A stretch of DNA of 64,000 bases from Trichobilharzia regenti (Eukaryota > Platyhelminthes > Trematoda > Strigeidida > Schistosomatidae): positions 134,865,632-134,929,631 of the forward strand of contig OX235270.1 in assembly GCA_944472135.2 (NCBI GenBank). Reading direction: 5' to 3'. The translations under genes and the position numbers were made by a program. Under the pieces are notes generated by a model. That model worked only from the letters and a program-made list of their open reading frames with translations, was not told where the DNA came from and searched no databases. Positions 11,598 to 22,138 of this stretch are shown here, piece after piece. Numbering within the stretch: position 1 is the stretch's first letter; each line of letters begins with the position of its first letter.

Positions 11598-11916
11598 TGT
11601 AGCGGTAAATAATTCCCCAAAATTATTGACCACAGCAATCACTCATTGGATGCTGACCACCACTGTTTAAGTCGACTTGTTTAGCTGAAGGCTTCCGGTC
11701 AAGCATCCCCGCCATTTGGTACCTCGTCGTGTCACGTGCACGATCACTAGCTAGCTAAGCGTTCGTCTAACGGCTGGTTTTGGTTCGTAAATACATTTCT
11801 TCGTTTGGACGATCAATTGTTGGCTTTTGCTTTGTCTTTGGTACGCGAGAATAAATTAATTAGAAGTTGTTGAACGAGATATCACGTCAAACCTTTAATA
11901 TCCCTCAACCTCTAAA
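11598..11916 (+). repeat. 3' LTR of the CsRn1-clade element
   Basis: 319 bp, same termini as the 5' LTR (tgtagcgg ... cctctaaa). It is followed by ccct (11917-11920), which duplicates the four bases before the 5' LTR. Confidence 0.92.
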
Positions 11917-11976
11917 CCCTATATTCCGCTAGGAGCCCAAGGGAACGATAATAATAATAAAACTAACTACCAACCA
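11917..11976 (+). mobile_element. 3' end of the SR2-like RTE element
   Basis: The sequence after the LTR element continues the RTE tail interrupted at 6711: a short coding remnant, then an (ATA/ATAA)-type run at about 11950-11962 and the terminal ctaactaccaacca. The junction is explained by the ccct duplication. Confidence 0.75.
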
Positions 11977-12145
11977 ACACATGACTTTAAACGCACCGAT
12001 CATGTGGAGGATGCATTTTTGTGTATGGAATACATATATTTGTGAAAAAATGGATAAAAACTGTATAAAAGTCTTACAGACTATATATTTCACTCATGTG
12101 TGATAAAAGTAACTCTTAATTTTACGTTGAAGTATTAACGTAGTA

Positions 12146-12306
12146 TAACTCCATTGTGGGTAAACTTTATTTTGATAAAGTCTTATAGTGTTATACAGCA
12201 TTATATACTGAGGAATAAATTGTGCTCGAAAAGTTATTCATAAATATTACTGTATAACAATGTGAGATTTTATCAAAATAAACTTTGCCCACAATGGAAT
12301 CATATT
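12146..12306. repeat. MITE-like unit with about 35-bp imperfect terminal inverted repeats
   Basis: Left arm 12148-12180 (ccattgtgggtaaactttat core) and right arm 12266-12300 (its complement with a few changes, aactttgcccacaatgg core) enclose about 85 bp of AT-rich DNA. No coding capacity. Could be a non-autonomous DNA transposon; no target-site duplication could be fixed, so this stays provisional. Confidence 0.55.
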
Positions 12307-12454
12307 TTACCACAGTGCTAAAGTTATATTCTTATATAATAATGGTAATAATAATAATGATTTACTTTATTCCAAAAACAGTACTTGTGATAAAGAATGG
12401 AATTTTCAGCATTAATCAACAGCGTAATTAACCCAAATGTATGCGTGTAATTAT

Positions 12455-12660
12455 TTAGGTATTTTAACCCTAACAATAACTCTAATCTTTCCTGAACCTA
12501 ACCCTAACGTGAAAATATCCCTAAACTAACAGTAATTTAACTCGAACCAACCCTAATTTCGCCTTTATTAGGTTAACCTGGATCTAACTTGTCCTTGGCT
12601 TAAACCGTAACTTAATCTTTTCCAAACCTACGCTGAAACTTGCCAGAGGTACCATTTATT
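12455..12660. repeat. Degenerate CCTAA/telomere-like tract
   Basis: Repeated, corrupted copies of ccctaa and ccctaac are spread over 200 bp (for example gaacctaaccctaacgtg at about 12494), interspersed with variants such as ctctaatc, cctaaact and accgtaac. It looks like an old interstitial telomere-like or simple satellite array. Nothing coding. The stretch 12661-13055 that follows holds nothing I recognise. Confidence 0.4.
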
Positions 12661-13055
12661 AACACAATTATGTGCTGACACTTCAATGAGATGCTGATGA
12701 TGACAATATTATTCGCCAGGTTTCACTAACTTGCTCAGTGGGTGTCTCAAGGTCATTGGTGAGGATGCACTGTGTTGGTAGTAGTGGTACTTTAAGTTTA
12801 ACTTGGCCATATGGGCTTACTGGTGACGCTATCAACAGCATCAGTATCCGACAATTGCTTATCATTATACTGAAGATGGAGTGGTGTTTTCAATTCAGAC
12901 GCTTTAATGCATTGCATTACCCCCTCTGTGCAACATTCCTTTGTGTGGCAACAGTGTGCTCGGGGTTCGCAGCAAGGCCTGTATTCTGCAGGGGTTAGGT
13001 CGATACATAATTTATGAAGTTAGTGATTACAGCTGTCACACTGCATACAGTCTTT

Positions 13056-13338
13056 AAAGGTTGACGTGATATCTCGCTCAACAACTTCTAATTAATTTAT
13101 TCTCGCGTACCAAAGACAAAGCAAAAGCCAATAATTGATCGTCCAAACCAAGCCAAAACAAGCCGTTAGACGAACGCTTAGCTAGCTAGTGATCGTGCAC
13201 GTGACACGACGAGGTACCAAATGGCGGGGATGCTTGACCGGAAGCCTTCAGCTAAACAGGTCGGCTTAAACAGTGGTGGTCAGCATCCAATGAGTGATTG
13301 CTGTGGTCAATAATTTTGGGGAATTATTTACCGCTACA
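13056..13338 (-). mobile_element. Partial solo LTR of the CsRn1-clade family
   Basis: Reverse complement of the 6712-7030 LTR, starting at 13338 with tgtagcggtaaataattccc and running to about 13056, where the last 25 or so bases of the LTR are lost. A few substitutions and small indels. It lies in inverted orientation 1.1 kb from the young element's 3' LTR. No clear target-site duplication. Confidence 0.88.
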
Positions 13339-14071
13339 AGTCCTTTGCTGGACAGCCGCGCATATGTCCAGTGTAATGGATATGTATTACGGGGATATTT
13401 TTGGAAAGCAGGTGAGTTTTTCATAGGTAATATGTCAACTATGACTGTAAGGGGCCATTTTATGCACTGAGCGATTACGGTCTTCTGAAATTCCATATGC
13501 AAATGTAAATTAAACTAGTATCGCATCTTTGCCTAAGCAATTTTAACTAGGAACTTCATCAAAATAGATATAACCACCAGGAAATTCGGCAGCCTGTCTC
13601 ATTCATCGCATGATCTCTTCGATGTGTTATGGAATATTTCAGTCATCAAGGATGATAACAGAAATGTTTAACATCCTCAAAACATATGTCTAACTTTTGT
13701 CTGTGGGCTATTTCTCTTTCAAATGCCCGATTCTCATTGAATAACTGGGATGGCAACAATCATTGCCTTAAGATCTAAAAATACTCGCAAACAACAAAGT
13801 CTTAAGGCACTAAAACGCAAATAATAGTCTTCCTATGCAAAATTTCTTAAAAAGGATAACTTTTTAAATAATAATTAGTCTAGGCTACCAAGACCATTTT
13901 ACGCATTACTACGAATGCAATACAGGAAAATATTGCTTTTCTCGCCTACAGAAGCCTGGAACTATTCAAATATAAACTTTTTTCAGAAAAATGAACGATT
14001 ATAACGCTTTTTAGGGGTGAATGCGATAACCCATACAGTGCGCGAAAATACATCACGATAACGTTTATCGA
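13339..14071. other. Unassigned, no gene seen
   Basis: AT-rich, with no reading frame of interest and no match to the other repeats in the window. Confidence 0.4.
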
Positions 14072-14079
14072 ATATCATA

Positions 14080-14278
14080 TTTTTTTTTTATTTTTTTTTT
14101 GATTTACAGCTTGATTCCACACTGTATTTTTGGCACAAGTATGGAATTTTCAGCATGGATATCGGTAGCCCAAATTTTGCAGGCCGACCACAGATATCAG
14201 GTGTGCGCCGGCATGGGCTCGAACCCCGGACCATGTGCATGGTCAGCGAGAGTCCTAACCACTGTGCCACCGACGCAC
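14080..14278 (-). mobile_element. tRNA-derived SINE, full length with poly(A) and target-site duplication
   Basis: On the minus strand a tRNA-like head starts at 14278 with GTGCGTCGGTGGCACAGTGG, contains an A box (TGGCACAGTGG) and a B box (GGTTCGAGCC), and ends with GGCGCAC, able to pair with the GTGCGTC start as an acceptor stem. A tRNA-unrelated body follows (cctgatatc ... aattccatac ... acagtgtggaatcaagc) and an A-rich tail corresponding to the T run at 14080-14100. The 8-bp repeat atatcata flanks it at 14072-14079 and 14279-14286. Transcription by RNA polymerase III is inferred from the boxes. Confidence 0.85.
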
Positions 14279-14286
14279 ATATCATA

Positions 14287-16914
14287 ATCAAAAACGCCAG
14301 GAGCTTATAAGGTAATAGAAAGTTGGGGAATCAAATTGCTAAAAAATACGTTATATCAATAAGCTAGAAACTTGACAGAATATTAACTTTAGCTAAGATA
14401 TTCCGAATTAAAGTGTATCTGTAATTTCTGTGGTGCGTTACACAACGAAAGCCAAATTTAAACAAAAGCGTGCTAAAATTCATACAGTTTTCATAGGTTC
14501 AGGGGTTAAGAAGGAAAATGATCACAGCTGCTTAAAAATTTACATATGGATAGCCGTGTAAACCATGAGGGATAAATAGCTTGCCCTACGATGGTCTATT
14601 ATCTTAAAGTTGGGTTTTCGAATTAGTTACCAGGGGAAGTTTGAATTATAATAATATTATATTCTCACTTTATGCACCAGAGCGACGCCAGTTTACAGGC
14701 ATCATCGACATGATATATATATATGGAGTAACCATATTTACAATTTTTCACTAACACTATATACACATATATATATATATATATATAAGGAAATGTAGTG
14801 GAATAGTGTCAGGAAGTACACTACATATAGGTTAAAACAGTTAACGTGATATAATCCTGGGCATCATTGTTTGAATTTGTCGGAAATGCGCGTAACAAAT
14901 GAGAGTTGCGTTTCGTGAAGCCGATGTGGGGGGCTATTCATAAAAGTATAAGAATGGCTTGTTAAACGTTAGTTAGTCAGCTTAACGACAACAATGTTTC
15001 CAGCAATACCATCTGTAAGAGGACTACCACATCAGTTCGTATCCAGTTAAACATACAAAAAAGCACTGATAGACCAGAATAATCAGCAACCGGCACATTT
15101 TTGATTCATTTCGGTAAGGAACCAGAATGATTGTGAACCAATCCATAAAAGATGTCGAATGAAGCATGCACGCGAAAAGTATTGACATCTAGTGAGTCGG
15201 TTGGATTCGAATTGCAGCTGTCAGAATATTGTCATTAGATATCCAGGTTTATTGGCGCACTATCGGTAGTGATTGGGATTTGTCGGCATGACTAACTTAT
15301 GGATGTATGCCACTACCACAGTGACCAAGTTTTATAGTTATATCAGCTTTACTACAGCTTGTTTGCCGTGCCAATTTATTTAATTCTTTTTCGTGAGGGG
15401 TTTGGTTATTCTACGATTTTGCCATATTCGTCAAAGTATCTCCGAGATCATGGGGAGTATACGTATGCTTTAAATGCATTACTTATTATTCACAATACTG
15501 TCGATAGTTATATGTTGACGTGAGAATAAACAAAAATGTTTCAAGCATATAATTCCGCGCAGGCCTCCGTCTGCTGATTATGCAGCAAGTAATTTAAAAG
15601 AAGTGAGTGAAATGAAACTAAATAACGGAGTAGTTCAATTAATAGTGATAGTGATGAAAATTTAATTAGTATCGCAGTTTTCTTTGAGTGTAGGTAGGTG
15701 TAAACTAACTCACCGCAGTCGCCGAGATTCTAAGAGCCATTTACTTACTAACCAAAGCCAATACTAGTTACTCTCTTCCTAAGCAACTCATAAGCTCTCA
15801 CTCAGCAAAGTATGCAGCTTCCTGGAATCAATATTTACTCATCTGCGATCGACATTACGTTTTGTGGTGAAATCAAAACCATTCTCAAGGTCTAACAAAA
15901 ACAAAACAGAAGAATTGAGAATATTCAGGCGATAGTTCACGAGAGAAAGTAAAATTTTACCGACAGTTAGGAGATGATCTCAAGGAAGCAGATGGGTGTA
16001 CTTTGACACGCGCTCTTGGTCGTGTACTCTTTGAATAAGAAGTGCTTTTATCCGTCTAGCTCGGAAATACTTGCTTTGTGAATTATCCGCTTGATAAACT
16101 TGATCTTCCTAGTCGATGGAATAAACTGAATCATTTAATTCAACACTGAATCTCTATGTGGTACGTCCAGCAGTCTTGAACTACCGACAAAGTTTCAGTT
16201 GCTACTATCCGAATTGACAGTAACAATTTATGTTTGGTATAAACTAGTATTTACAAGGAATACATGCCATTTGCAGTTGTGTTATAAATTACATTCGTGG
16301 AGTAACATAAATTAATATTTTTCAAAAGTTCAAATTGTTCGACTTTTGTACAAGCAATCACAATAGGTTCTTGTAAATGTTTAACTGTAATCCCTCCACT
16401 TAAGTCTTTATCAAGGTTGAGCGACAACCCAAACTTCGTTCCGTTTGCTGCTGATAGTTATGGTCAAACAGTGAACGGCGTATATTTGGGTAAGTGCTGT
16501 GATTAAAGGATATTTCCGGAAGAGGAGAATGTCCTGGGAAACTGCGAAATGGCACATCATACAATTATGGATATTACATCATTGGAAGTACATTTACAAG
16601 ATATACACAAGAAGAAGGTGGAGATTTACTGGAATGATAGTATACATTTGCAATGTTCAGTGCTAACCATATTGGTCTTAGCATGGAAACTATGACTTTT
16701 TCGATGAAAACGTAGCTTGCTCAAACGGAGGTGTTGTCTTTCATCAAAGCATCCAGACTTTAGCGGCATCGTCCCCACCCATCCAGATAAAAAATACCTG
16801 TCATTAGCAATATGGGGGATTAAACTAGCCTTTGAAAGAGCACTAGAATGCCACTTCTGTAGTGACAAGGGCTTCCGCTAGAGGAGGAGGTAACCCAGAG
16901 ATATTAACCCCATT
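14287..16914. other. Mostly unassigned; microsatellite and a short CR1-like fragment inside
   Basis: No gene supported. At about 14665-14705 a short minus-strand piece matches the CR1-like 3' end (cgccagtttacaggcatcat, compare 6302-6325). A (TA/AT)n microsatellite follows at 14709-14722 and 14764-14787. An 80-codon open stretch on the minus strand at 16626-16868 has no recognisable features. Confidence 0.4.
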
Positions 16915-17110
16915 TGTGCGTCGGTGGCACAGTGGTTAGGACTCTCACCGACCATGCACATGGTCCAAGGTTCGATCCTCTGCTGACGCACACCTGATAT
17001 CTATGGTCGGCCTGCAAAATTTGGGATACCGATATCACATGCTGAAAATTCCATATTTGTACCAAAGATTCGGTGTGGAATCAAGTTGTAATCAAAATAA
17101 AAAATAAATA
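16915..17110 (+). mobile_element. tRNA-derived SINE, plus-strand copy
   Basis: Same family as 14080-14278. tRNA-like head GTGCGTC ... GACGCAC with a perfect 7-bp acceptor stem, A box TGGCACAGTGG at 16925-16935, B box GGTTCGATCC at 16969-16978, then the common body (gatatcacatgctgaaaattcc) and the tail aatcaaaataaaaaataaataa. Not a functional tRNA gene: the head is fused to the SINE body and the copy recurs. Confidence 0.88.
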
Positions 17111-17134
17111 ACCCCACTCTGATAGTATGTCTAC

Positions 17135-17503
17135 TGTCAACCACGTCTCATAAACCGTTAATGCCCAGCTCTTGCTTCGCTGGGCCTCACGCTGTCCGTC
17201 GAAGATTTTCAGAAACGCTTAGTATTAACGGAGGGAAAAACCAGAACACAGATTGGCGACTCGAGAATTCTTTATTCTAACACCAACATATAACCAGCAT
17301 TACTGGCATTACAGACTAAGGCATAAGAATAAATATTACAACAATAAATCACGATATTACTTCTGACAGTATTTTCTATCTTCTTTCTGAACGGCGACCG
17401 ATGAGACGATGACTGGCAGATTGATGACCCGCGAAAATTATGGGGAAGTTGGGTTTGAGCAAACAACCATGAATTGATCAATCAATCTTCAACTACATTG
17501 ACA
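17135..17503 (-). mobile_element. Solo LTR of the BEL/Pao family
   Basis: 369 bp, TG...CA ends; on the minus strand it starts tgtcaatgtagttgaagatt and ends cgtggttgaca. It is assigned to BEL because the same LTR type bounds the BEL elements at 28353-33069 and 49313-53793. Contains the family's AATAAA region. The flanks (tctac and gtaag) do not match, so it is old or rearranged. Confidence 0.8.
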
Positions 17504-17559
17504 GTAAGCTTGAGGAGATTAGGATGGGGAGAATGGTCTATTCACTAGTGCAAAGAAGG

Positions 17560-18299
17560 TTAGTCAGCTAGTCCCTAACACTATTTTCTTCGTATAAAAT
17601 ACGTGCCAGATGTATCTTGGATGTTTTATGCCAAGACGCGCACCCATACAGTCTTTTGGAATGACCTCTTGTTTTGCCTGAGGAGACACTAGATGAAAGC
17701 TGTAGGTAAAGTGAATGATCACGGTCTACCAAGATCAAGTGCCCATCGTCAATGACAGTTGTAAGGATATGGCCCAAAGGGAGACCACTCGCCCTACCGA
17801 CAGTCCTCAGAGTCCTACGAAGTATGACATAGTCCTTTTTAAGCACCTCAGGAAAGAATAAGGGTTAAAAGTTAAGAAGAATAGGCAAGATGCACGAATT
17901 GACAACCTTTAAGAGAAGGGGATGAATTATGCCCGAGTGCCTTAACTTCATAATGTGAACAGTCCGACGAAATGTTCTTTTAGAAATCACTAAGACATTA
18001 GATCAGGATTAGTCAGAAGAAAGAATTAATCCCTGATACTTAAAGTCGGACTTGGTTTCTATATCACTACCATGAATTATACAAGCGTCATGGGAATTAA
18101 CAGCTTCATTTAACTTTCTTTTACATCGGAAACTGAAATCAACTGTCTGACATTTGAGAAGATTTGGTTTAAGGCCGTTAGACAAACACCAGTTGCAAAA
18201 TCCTGATAAAAAGCTTTTCATTTTATTACAGTCTAGCTGGGAGCTGAAAGACATTGAAATAGTTAGATCATCGGCATACTTAACAAGCCAGATATTCAA
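17560..18299 (-). pseudogene. CR1-like non-LTR reverse transcriptase fragment (palm to C-terminus)
   Basis: The minus-strand frame 18299-18009 carries the catalytic YADD (18267-18278) in WLVKYADDLTISMSFSSQ, followed by CNWCLSNGLKPNLLKCQT, the usual thumb approach, and DFKYQGLILSSD. After frameshifts the C-terminal part (17846-17568) reads VLKKDYVILRRTLRTVGRAS and ends near ILYEENSVRD. N-terminal RT and endonuclease are missing. It differs in sequence from the RT at 3076-5276, so it is another family member or family. Confidence 0.8.
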
Positions 18300-18356
18300 A
18301 CACTGCAGTTGTTGATCATAGAATGATGGATATTAGGTAACATCACATGTTTCAAC

Positions 18357-20930
18357 TTATTATTATTATATCCTTTAATTACTAGAAGAACATAGGGCTT
18401 CAGCCACGCGTCTCCATTGCCTTCGGTTTTCTGCCGACTTCTTCACCCCCCCTCCAAGTCTGCCCGCATGCTTTCATCTCCTCTTCACATGACCTCCCCC
18501 AAGTCACATTTGCACTGATGACCAACTCGCCGCCTCCCCTTCGTGTTCCACTCGAGCAATGGCTTGTCTAGTGATTTCACTTGATGGTTTCCTCAGAGTA
18601 TGGCCGATCGATCTCCATTTCTTCCTGGCTGTTTGTTACACAATCGGTTCCTGGTTGGTTCGCCCATTGCCAAAGATTCCCGTTGCTGATCTTTTCTAGC
18701 CATCTGATCTTGGGTATGGAGCGAAGACAACTGTTAATGAAGGTCTGAAGTTTGTTTGAGATGCTCTGTCAGCCACGTCTCGTAAACCGTCAATGCCCAG
18801 CTCTTGCTACGCTGGGACTCACGCTGTTCCTAGAAACTTCTCAGAAACGCTTAGTAATAACGGACGCAAAAAACAAAACACTGATTGGCGACTCGAGAAT
18901 TCTTTATTTTAACACCAACACATAGGCAACTTTAAATTAAGTTTTAACTAAGGTTCACAACTAAGGTTTCTGACTTCTTTCTGAACAGCGACCGATGAGA
19001 CGATGACTGGTGTATTGATGCCTCCGCGAAAATTGGGGAAGTTGGTCTTGAGCGAACAACCATGAATTGATCGTTCAATCTTCAACTACATTGACATGCT
19101 CTTTATGACGCGCAGTGCAAGTCTGACCCATATTTTAGCACTGACTGACTTCACGTTGGAGTTAAAAAACCGGATCTTATTTTTGATGGTGAGTGCTGTT
19201 GACCTCCACACAGACTTGAGAGTAATCAAGGCTTGTCTTGCTTCCCCGATCCTCGCCTTGATATCCTCATCAGTTCCGTCTGCCTGTAGTTGAAACGATG
19301 CTTTCTTGGTAGGTGGGTAGGCAAAGTAGGTTGTTTCCTCCAGGTTCCTCCCATTTATCCTGGCTGATTGTTGTCTGTTTTTGGTAGTGGTGGCGGCGGT
19401 GTTGGCCAGGAATCTTCATCACCTCTGTTTTCTCTGTGTTCACCTGAAGTCCTTCCTATCTTCCCTGGATGCTTCTTCTGCCAGCTTGTTGCTTTTCACT
19501 TTCATATCTTTCGGTCTGTGGGAAATCAGACATATATCATCGGCGAAGTCCAGATCCTCCAAGTTTTTGTGTGAGTCCATTTCATGCGTGTTTCCTCATT
19601 GTCCGCTGTCTGTCGCACTATCGAATCTACTGCAATCAGGAATATCATTAGCGATAGTAGGCAGCCAGCTGGTCTTACTTCCATCTTTATTTCGAAGGAT
19701 TCCGTGAGTTTCCCGTTGTGGATTACTTGGCATGCAGCATTGTCGTATAACTGTTGGATGAGATGTATAATTGTCGATGGGACCCCTTGGTAGTAGAAAA
19801 GTAGCTGCCGAATCACTTCTCAATCGACTCTGTCGAAGGCTTTCTCAAAGTCGATGAAGTTGAGTGAGATGGAGAGGTGACTGCCATTGAAAGTTTTGTT
19901 CAATGATGATCCGTAGAGTGGCGATTTGATCAGTACACGACTTGTGTCTCCTGAATCCAGCCTATTCCGGTCGAAATTTTTCATCCAGCTTGGCTTGTTT
20001 GATTCTCTCCAGGATGATCCGGCTTAGTATTTTGCTTGGAATGGACAGGAGAATAATTCCGCGCCAGTTTTTGCATTGACTTAAGTCTCTTTTCTTTGGT
20101 AGTTTGAACAAGTATCCTTTCTTCCAATCCTCGGGTACTTTGCCTTCTTTCCACACCTTCTCCAGTGTAGTAGCGTCATCAAGTCCGCTGTTGTCTCTGG
20201 GATTCCATCTGGTCCTGCTGCTTTTCCAGCTTTTAGCATCTTAATTGCCTTCAGGACTTCTTATTTCGTCGGGAGGTTGATGTTCACTGGTAGTAGTGCT
20301 TCCGTTATTGGTATTGTTGGGCGCGTTGCGAGTGGCAGTCGATTTAAAAGTCTTTTGAAGTGTTCAGCCCAGTGTTTTCTTTTCTCCACTTCTTTGGTGA
20401 TTGACTTTCCATTGTTATCCTTTACTGGCTTAATCTGTGTTGAACTGTTGCCCGATAGGTTCCTAGTTGTTTGGTAGAGTGTGGCGGGGTCTCCTTTGCC
20501 TGCAGCTTGTTCTGCTTCACTTCCCATGGCTTTATAATATTTTCTTTTGTCTTCCCTGTCACTCTTCTTCACCCTTTTTTTCTCCGTATTGTGGCTTGCG
20601 TTCAACTCCTGTTTTTGTTGCTCGTCGGTACACTGGATGACCGACCGCAGTAACCGGAGTAGATCACTGTCTCACCCGTTGACAATTTGGTGTGTCCATT
20701 CCCGTTCCATCTGCTTCTACATATTCTCAGTACTTGGATTCCCTGCCTTTCATCTCGTTTGCGATCTGGGCAGCTTTTCCAATCTTGTACATGGTGTGGA
20801 CGTCCCATGTCTCCACACATATTTTTTATTTTGGAGCGAACAGATTCATCGTGCTGAAGTTTCTGTAGCAACTTTGTTTACAGGGTGGGGTTGGTAGCCT
20901 CACGCCTGAGAGAGGAATTGTTACATTAAG
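18357..20930 (-). pseudogene. SR2-like RTE non-LTR element, internally deleted, with a solo LTR inserted
   Basis: Reads on the minus strand from about 20900 (start of the endonuclease ORF) to the TAA/ATA-rich tail at 18357. The endonuclease is cut short after about 20606, and the frame jumps to the pre-RT region ASHNTEKKRVKKSDREDKRK (20600 onward), which indicates an internal deletion. RT blocks: LKAGKAAGPDGIP, KNWRGIILLSIPSKILSR (20081 region), QLYDNAACQVIHNGKL, and the catalytic FADD at 19536-19547. Frameshifts and stops throughout. The C-terminal block (LEWNTKGRRRVG) follows near 18555, beyond the BEL solo LTR at 18767-19096. Confidence 0.85.
18767..19096 (-). mobile_element. Solo LTR of the BEL/Pao family with 5-bp target-site duplication tgctc
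   Basis: 330 bp with TG...CA ends, inserted in the C-terminal part of the RTE copy. The 5-bp duplication tgctc at 18762-18766 and 19097-19101 is perfect. A solo LTR arises by LTR-LTR recombination after insertion. Confidence 0.92.
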
Positions 20931-21806
20931 ATAAAGTTAAGAGAGAAGCAACCTTTCGGGTTGCTCCCCTAAAATCGAAAAACAAGGAATAAAACACTCA
21001 GAACAACACCAGCCAAAGGAAAAGAATTCACAGCAAAAAGGGCAAAGAGCAACAACAACAATACAATATAACAACGTGCAATACAGTTAAGCACAGTTAT
21101 CTAAAATGATATCAAAGCCACAGACTTACTGACTTGGGCCAACTTGATCATATAAATTCAACAATATATACAATTGCAGATATGAGTTAGTGTTGAAAGG
21201 TCCCAAAATGCCAAACAGTTTTTTATAGGTATTAGTAGTCAACAAGATTATATTCACAGGTTTAGTGTTCGAAAGTAAACGCATTGCAATAATTTCCAGA
21301 ACTTCGTGGTGAGAAACACCAGAGATGAGAGTTTTATGTAACTCAGCAATGGTAGCGCACTAAGTGAAAAGCTAACATGATTCAACAGCATATTAGAAAT
21401 AAATAAAAATTGTTTCTAAGCTCATCGCCAAGTAAATAGTCTGTTTGATGATCCCACTGCATATTAACAAATTAATGAAGTAGCTATCGACCCTAATATA
21501 CCTGTACCACATACTTAGCGTTTAGCAGTATGCAGACTTGCAACTGGCTAAATAAGGAGACTTAAGCGTAACGAACATTAAGGAATTATCATACAACTTG
21601 CTAAATCCGACATAGGTTTATAATGTGCTCTTGTGTAGAAACAGAAGTAAAATCCTGCGAATGATCAAAGTAGCACTCTGTTAACAATATAGTGAATTTC
21701 CATTTGACTGACTAAGCTGAGCAAGCATCAATCCGAATTCTTATGTTACAAAAGCTCACAGTATAGCGACGCGCTGAAGAAGTTCGAAAGAAGTTGAAAT
21801 GAAGAG
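20931..21806. other. Unassigned, no gene seen
   Basis: AT-rich with no significant frame and no match to other repeats in the window. The last five bases, aagag (21802-21806), are the likely target-site flank of BEL element A. Confidence 0.4.
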
Positions 21807-22138
21807 TCTCAAATGTCCAGGTCTAACCGCACTGAACTTCACACTGTCCTTGGAATACTTTCAGGAACTATGCGTAATAACCACCGCAAAAATCCAGAAC
21901 AAAAATCGGTGATTCAAGAACCGTTTATTCTTGCGCCTATACAGAGCCAACTATTAGGCTATTGTGGACAAAGTCTAAGGATGGTTGTCATTATAATAAA
22001 TCACAATAACACCTCTGATAGTTTTTCTCTGTCCTCCAACGAACAGCGAACTATGAAACGATGACACCCGCCAAAATATGGGGTTGTGTTTGAGGAAACA
22101 ACCGTGAATTGATCGTTCAATCTTCAACTGCGTTGACA
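21807..22138 (-). repeat. 3' LTR of BEL element A
   Basis: On the minus strand it starts tgtcaacgcagttgaagatt at 22138 and ends near 21807 (tgagactc; the terminal TGTCA has a mutation compared with the 5' LTR). It belongs to the LTR subtype with ccaggtctaacc near its end, shared with 41134-41471 and 53799-54136. Confidence 0.8.

Larger units (their letters stand above)
6712..11916 (+). mobile_element. CsRn1/Boudicca-clade Ty3/gypsy LTR retrotransposon, nearly complete and young
   Basis: A 5.2-kb element with two 319-bp LTRs (6712-7030 and 11598-11916) that differ at about one position by eye (gaccaattg versus gatcaattg), a primer-binding site just inside the 5' LTR, gag, pol (protease, RT, RNase H, integrase) and a purine-rich tract before the 3' LTR. 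It is flanked by a 4-bp duplication, ccct, at 6708-6711 and 11917-11920, and lies inside the C-terminus of the RTE copy, whose 3' end resumes at 11917. The Gag CHCC finger (C-W-Y-H...Y-G...C...P-C) places it in the CsRn1/Boudicca clade. The only obvious defect is a one-base frameshift in the integrase at about 10510. Confidence 0.93.

Noticed and set aside
13560..14060. Possible gene in unassigned DNA
   Set aside because: Frames are short and stop-rich in all directions; no motif seen.
16626..16868. An 80-codon open frame on the minus strand
   Set aside because: No recognisable domain, no splice context and no second copy to compare; not enough to call a gene.
16915..17000. A tRNA gene (A box, B box and acceptor stem present)
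   Set aside because: The head is fused to a body and A-rich tail that recur in other copies, one with a target-site duplication; it is a SINE head and not a tRNA gene.
17135..17503. Target-site duplication for this solo LTR
   Set aside because: Flanking pentamers tctac and gtaag do not match, so none is claimed.
18500..18560. Hammerhead ribozyme (ctgatga core) as in known schistosome SINE-like repeats
   Set aside because: The ctgatga occurrences, for example here, near 12690 and on the minus strand near 19270, lack a matching GAAA core and flanking stems; the last lies in RTE coding sequence.
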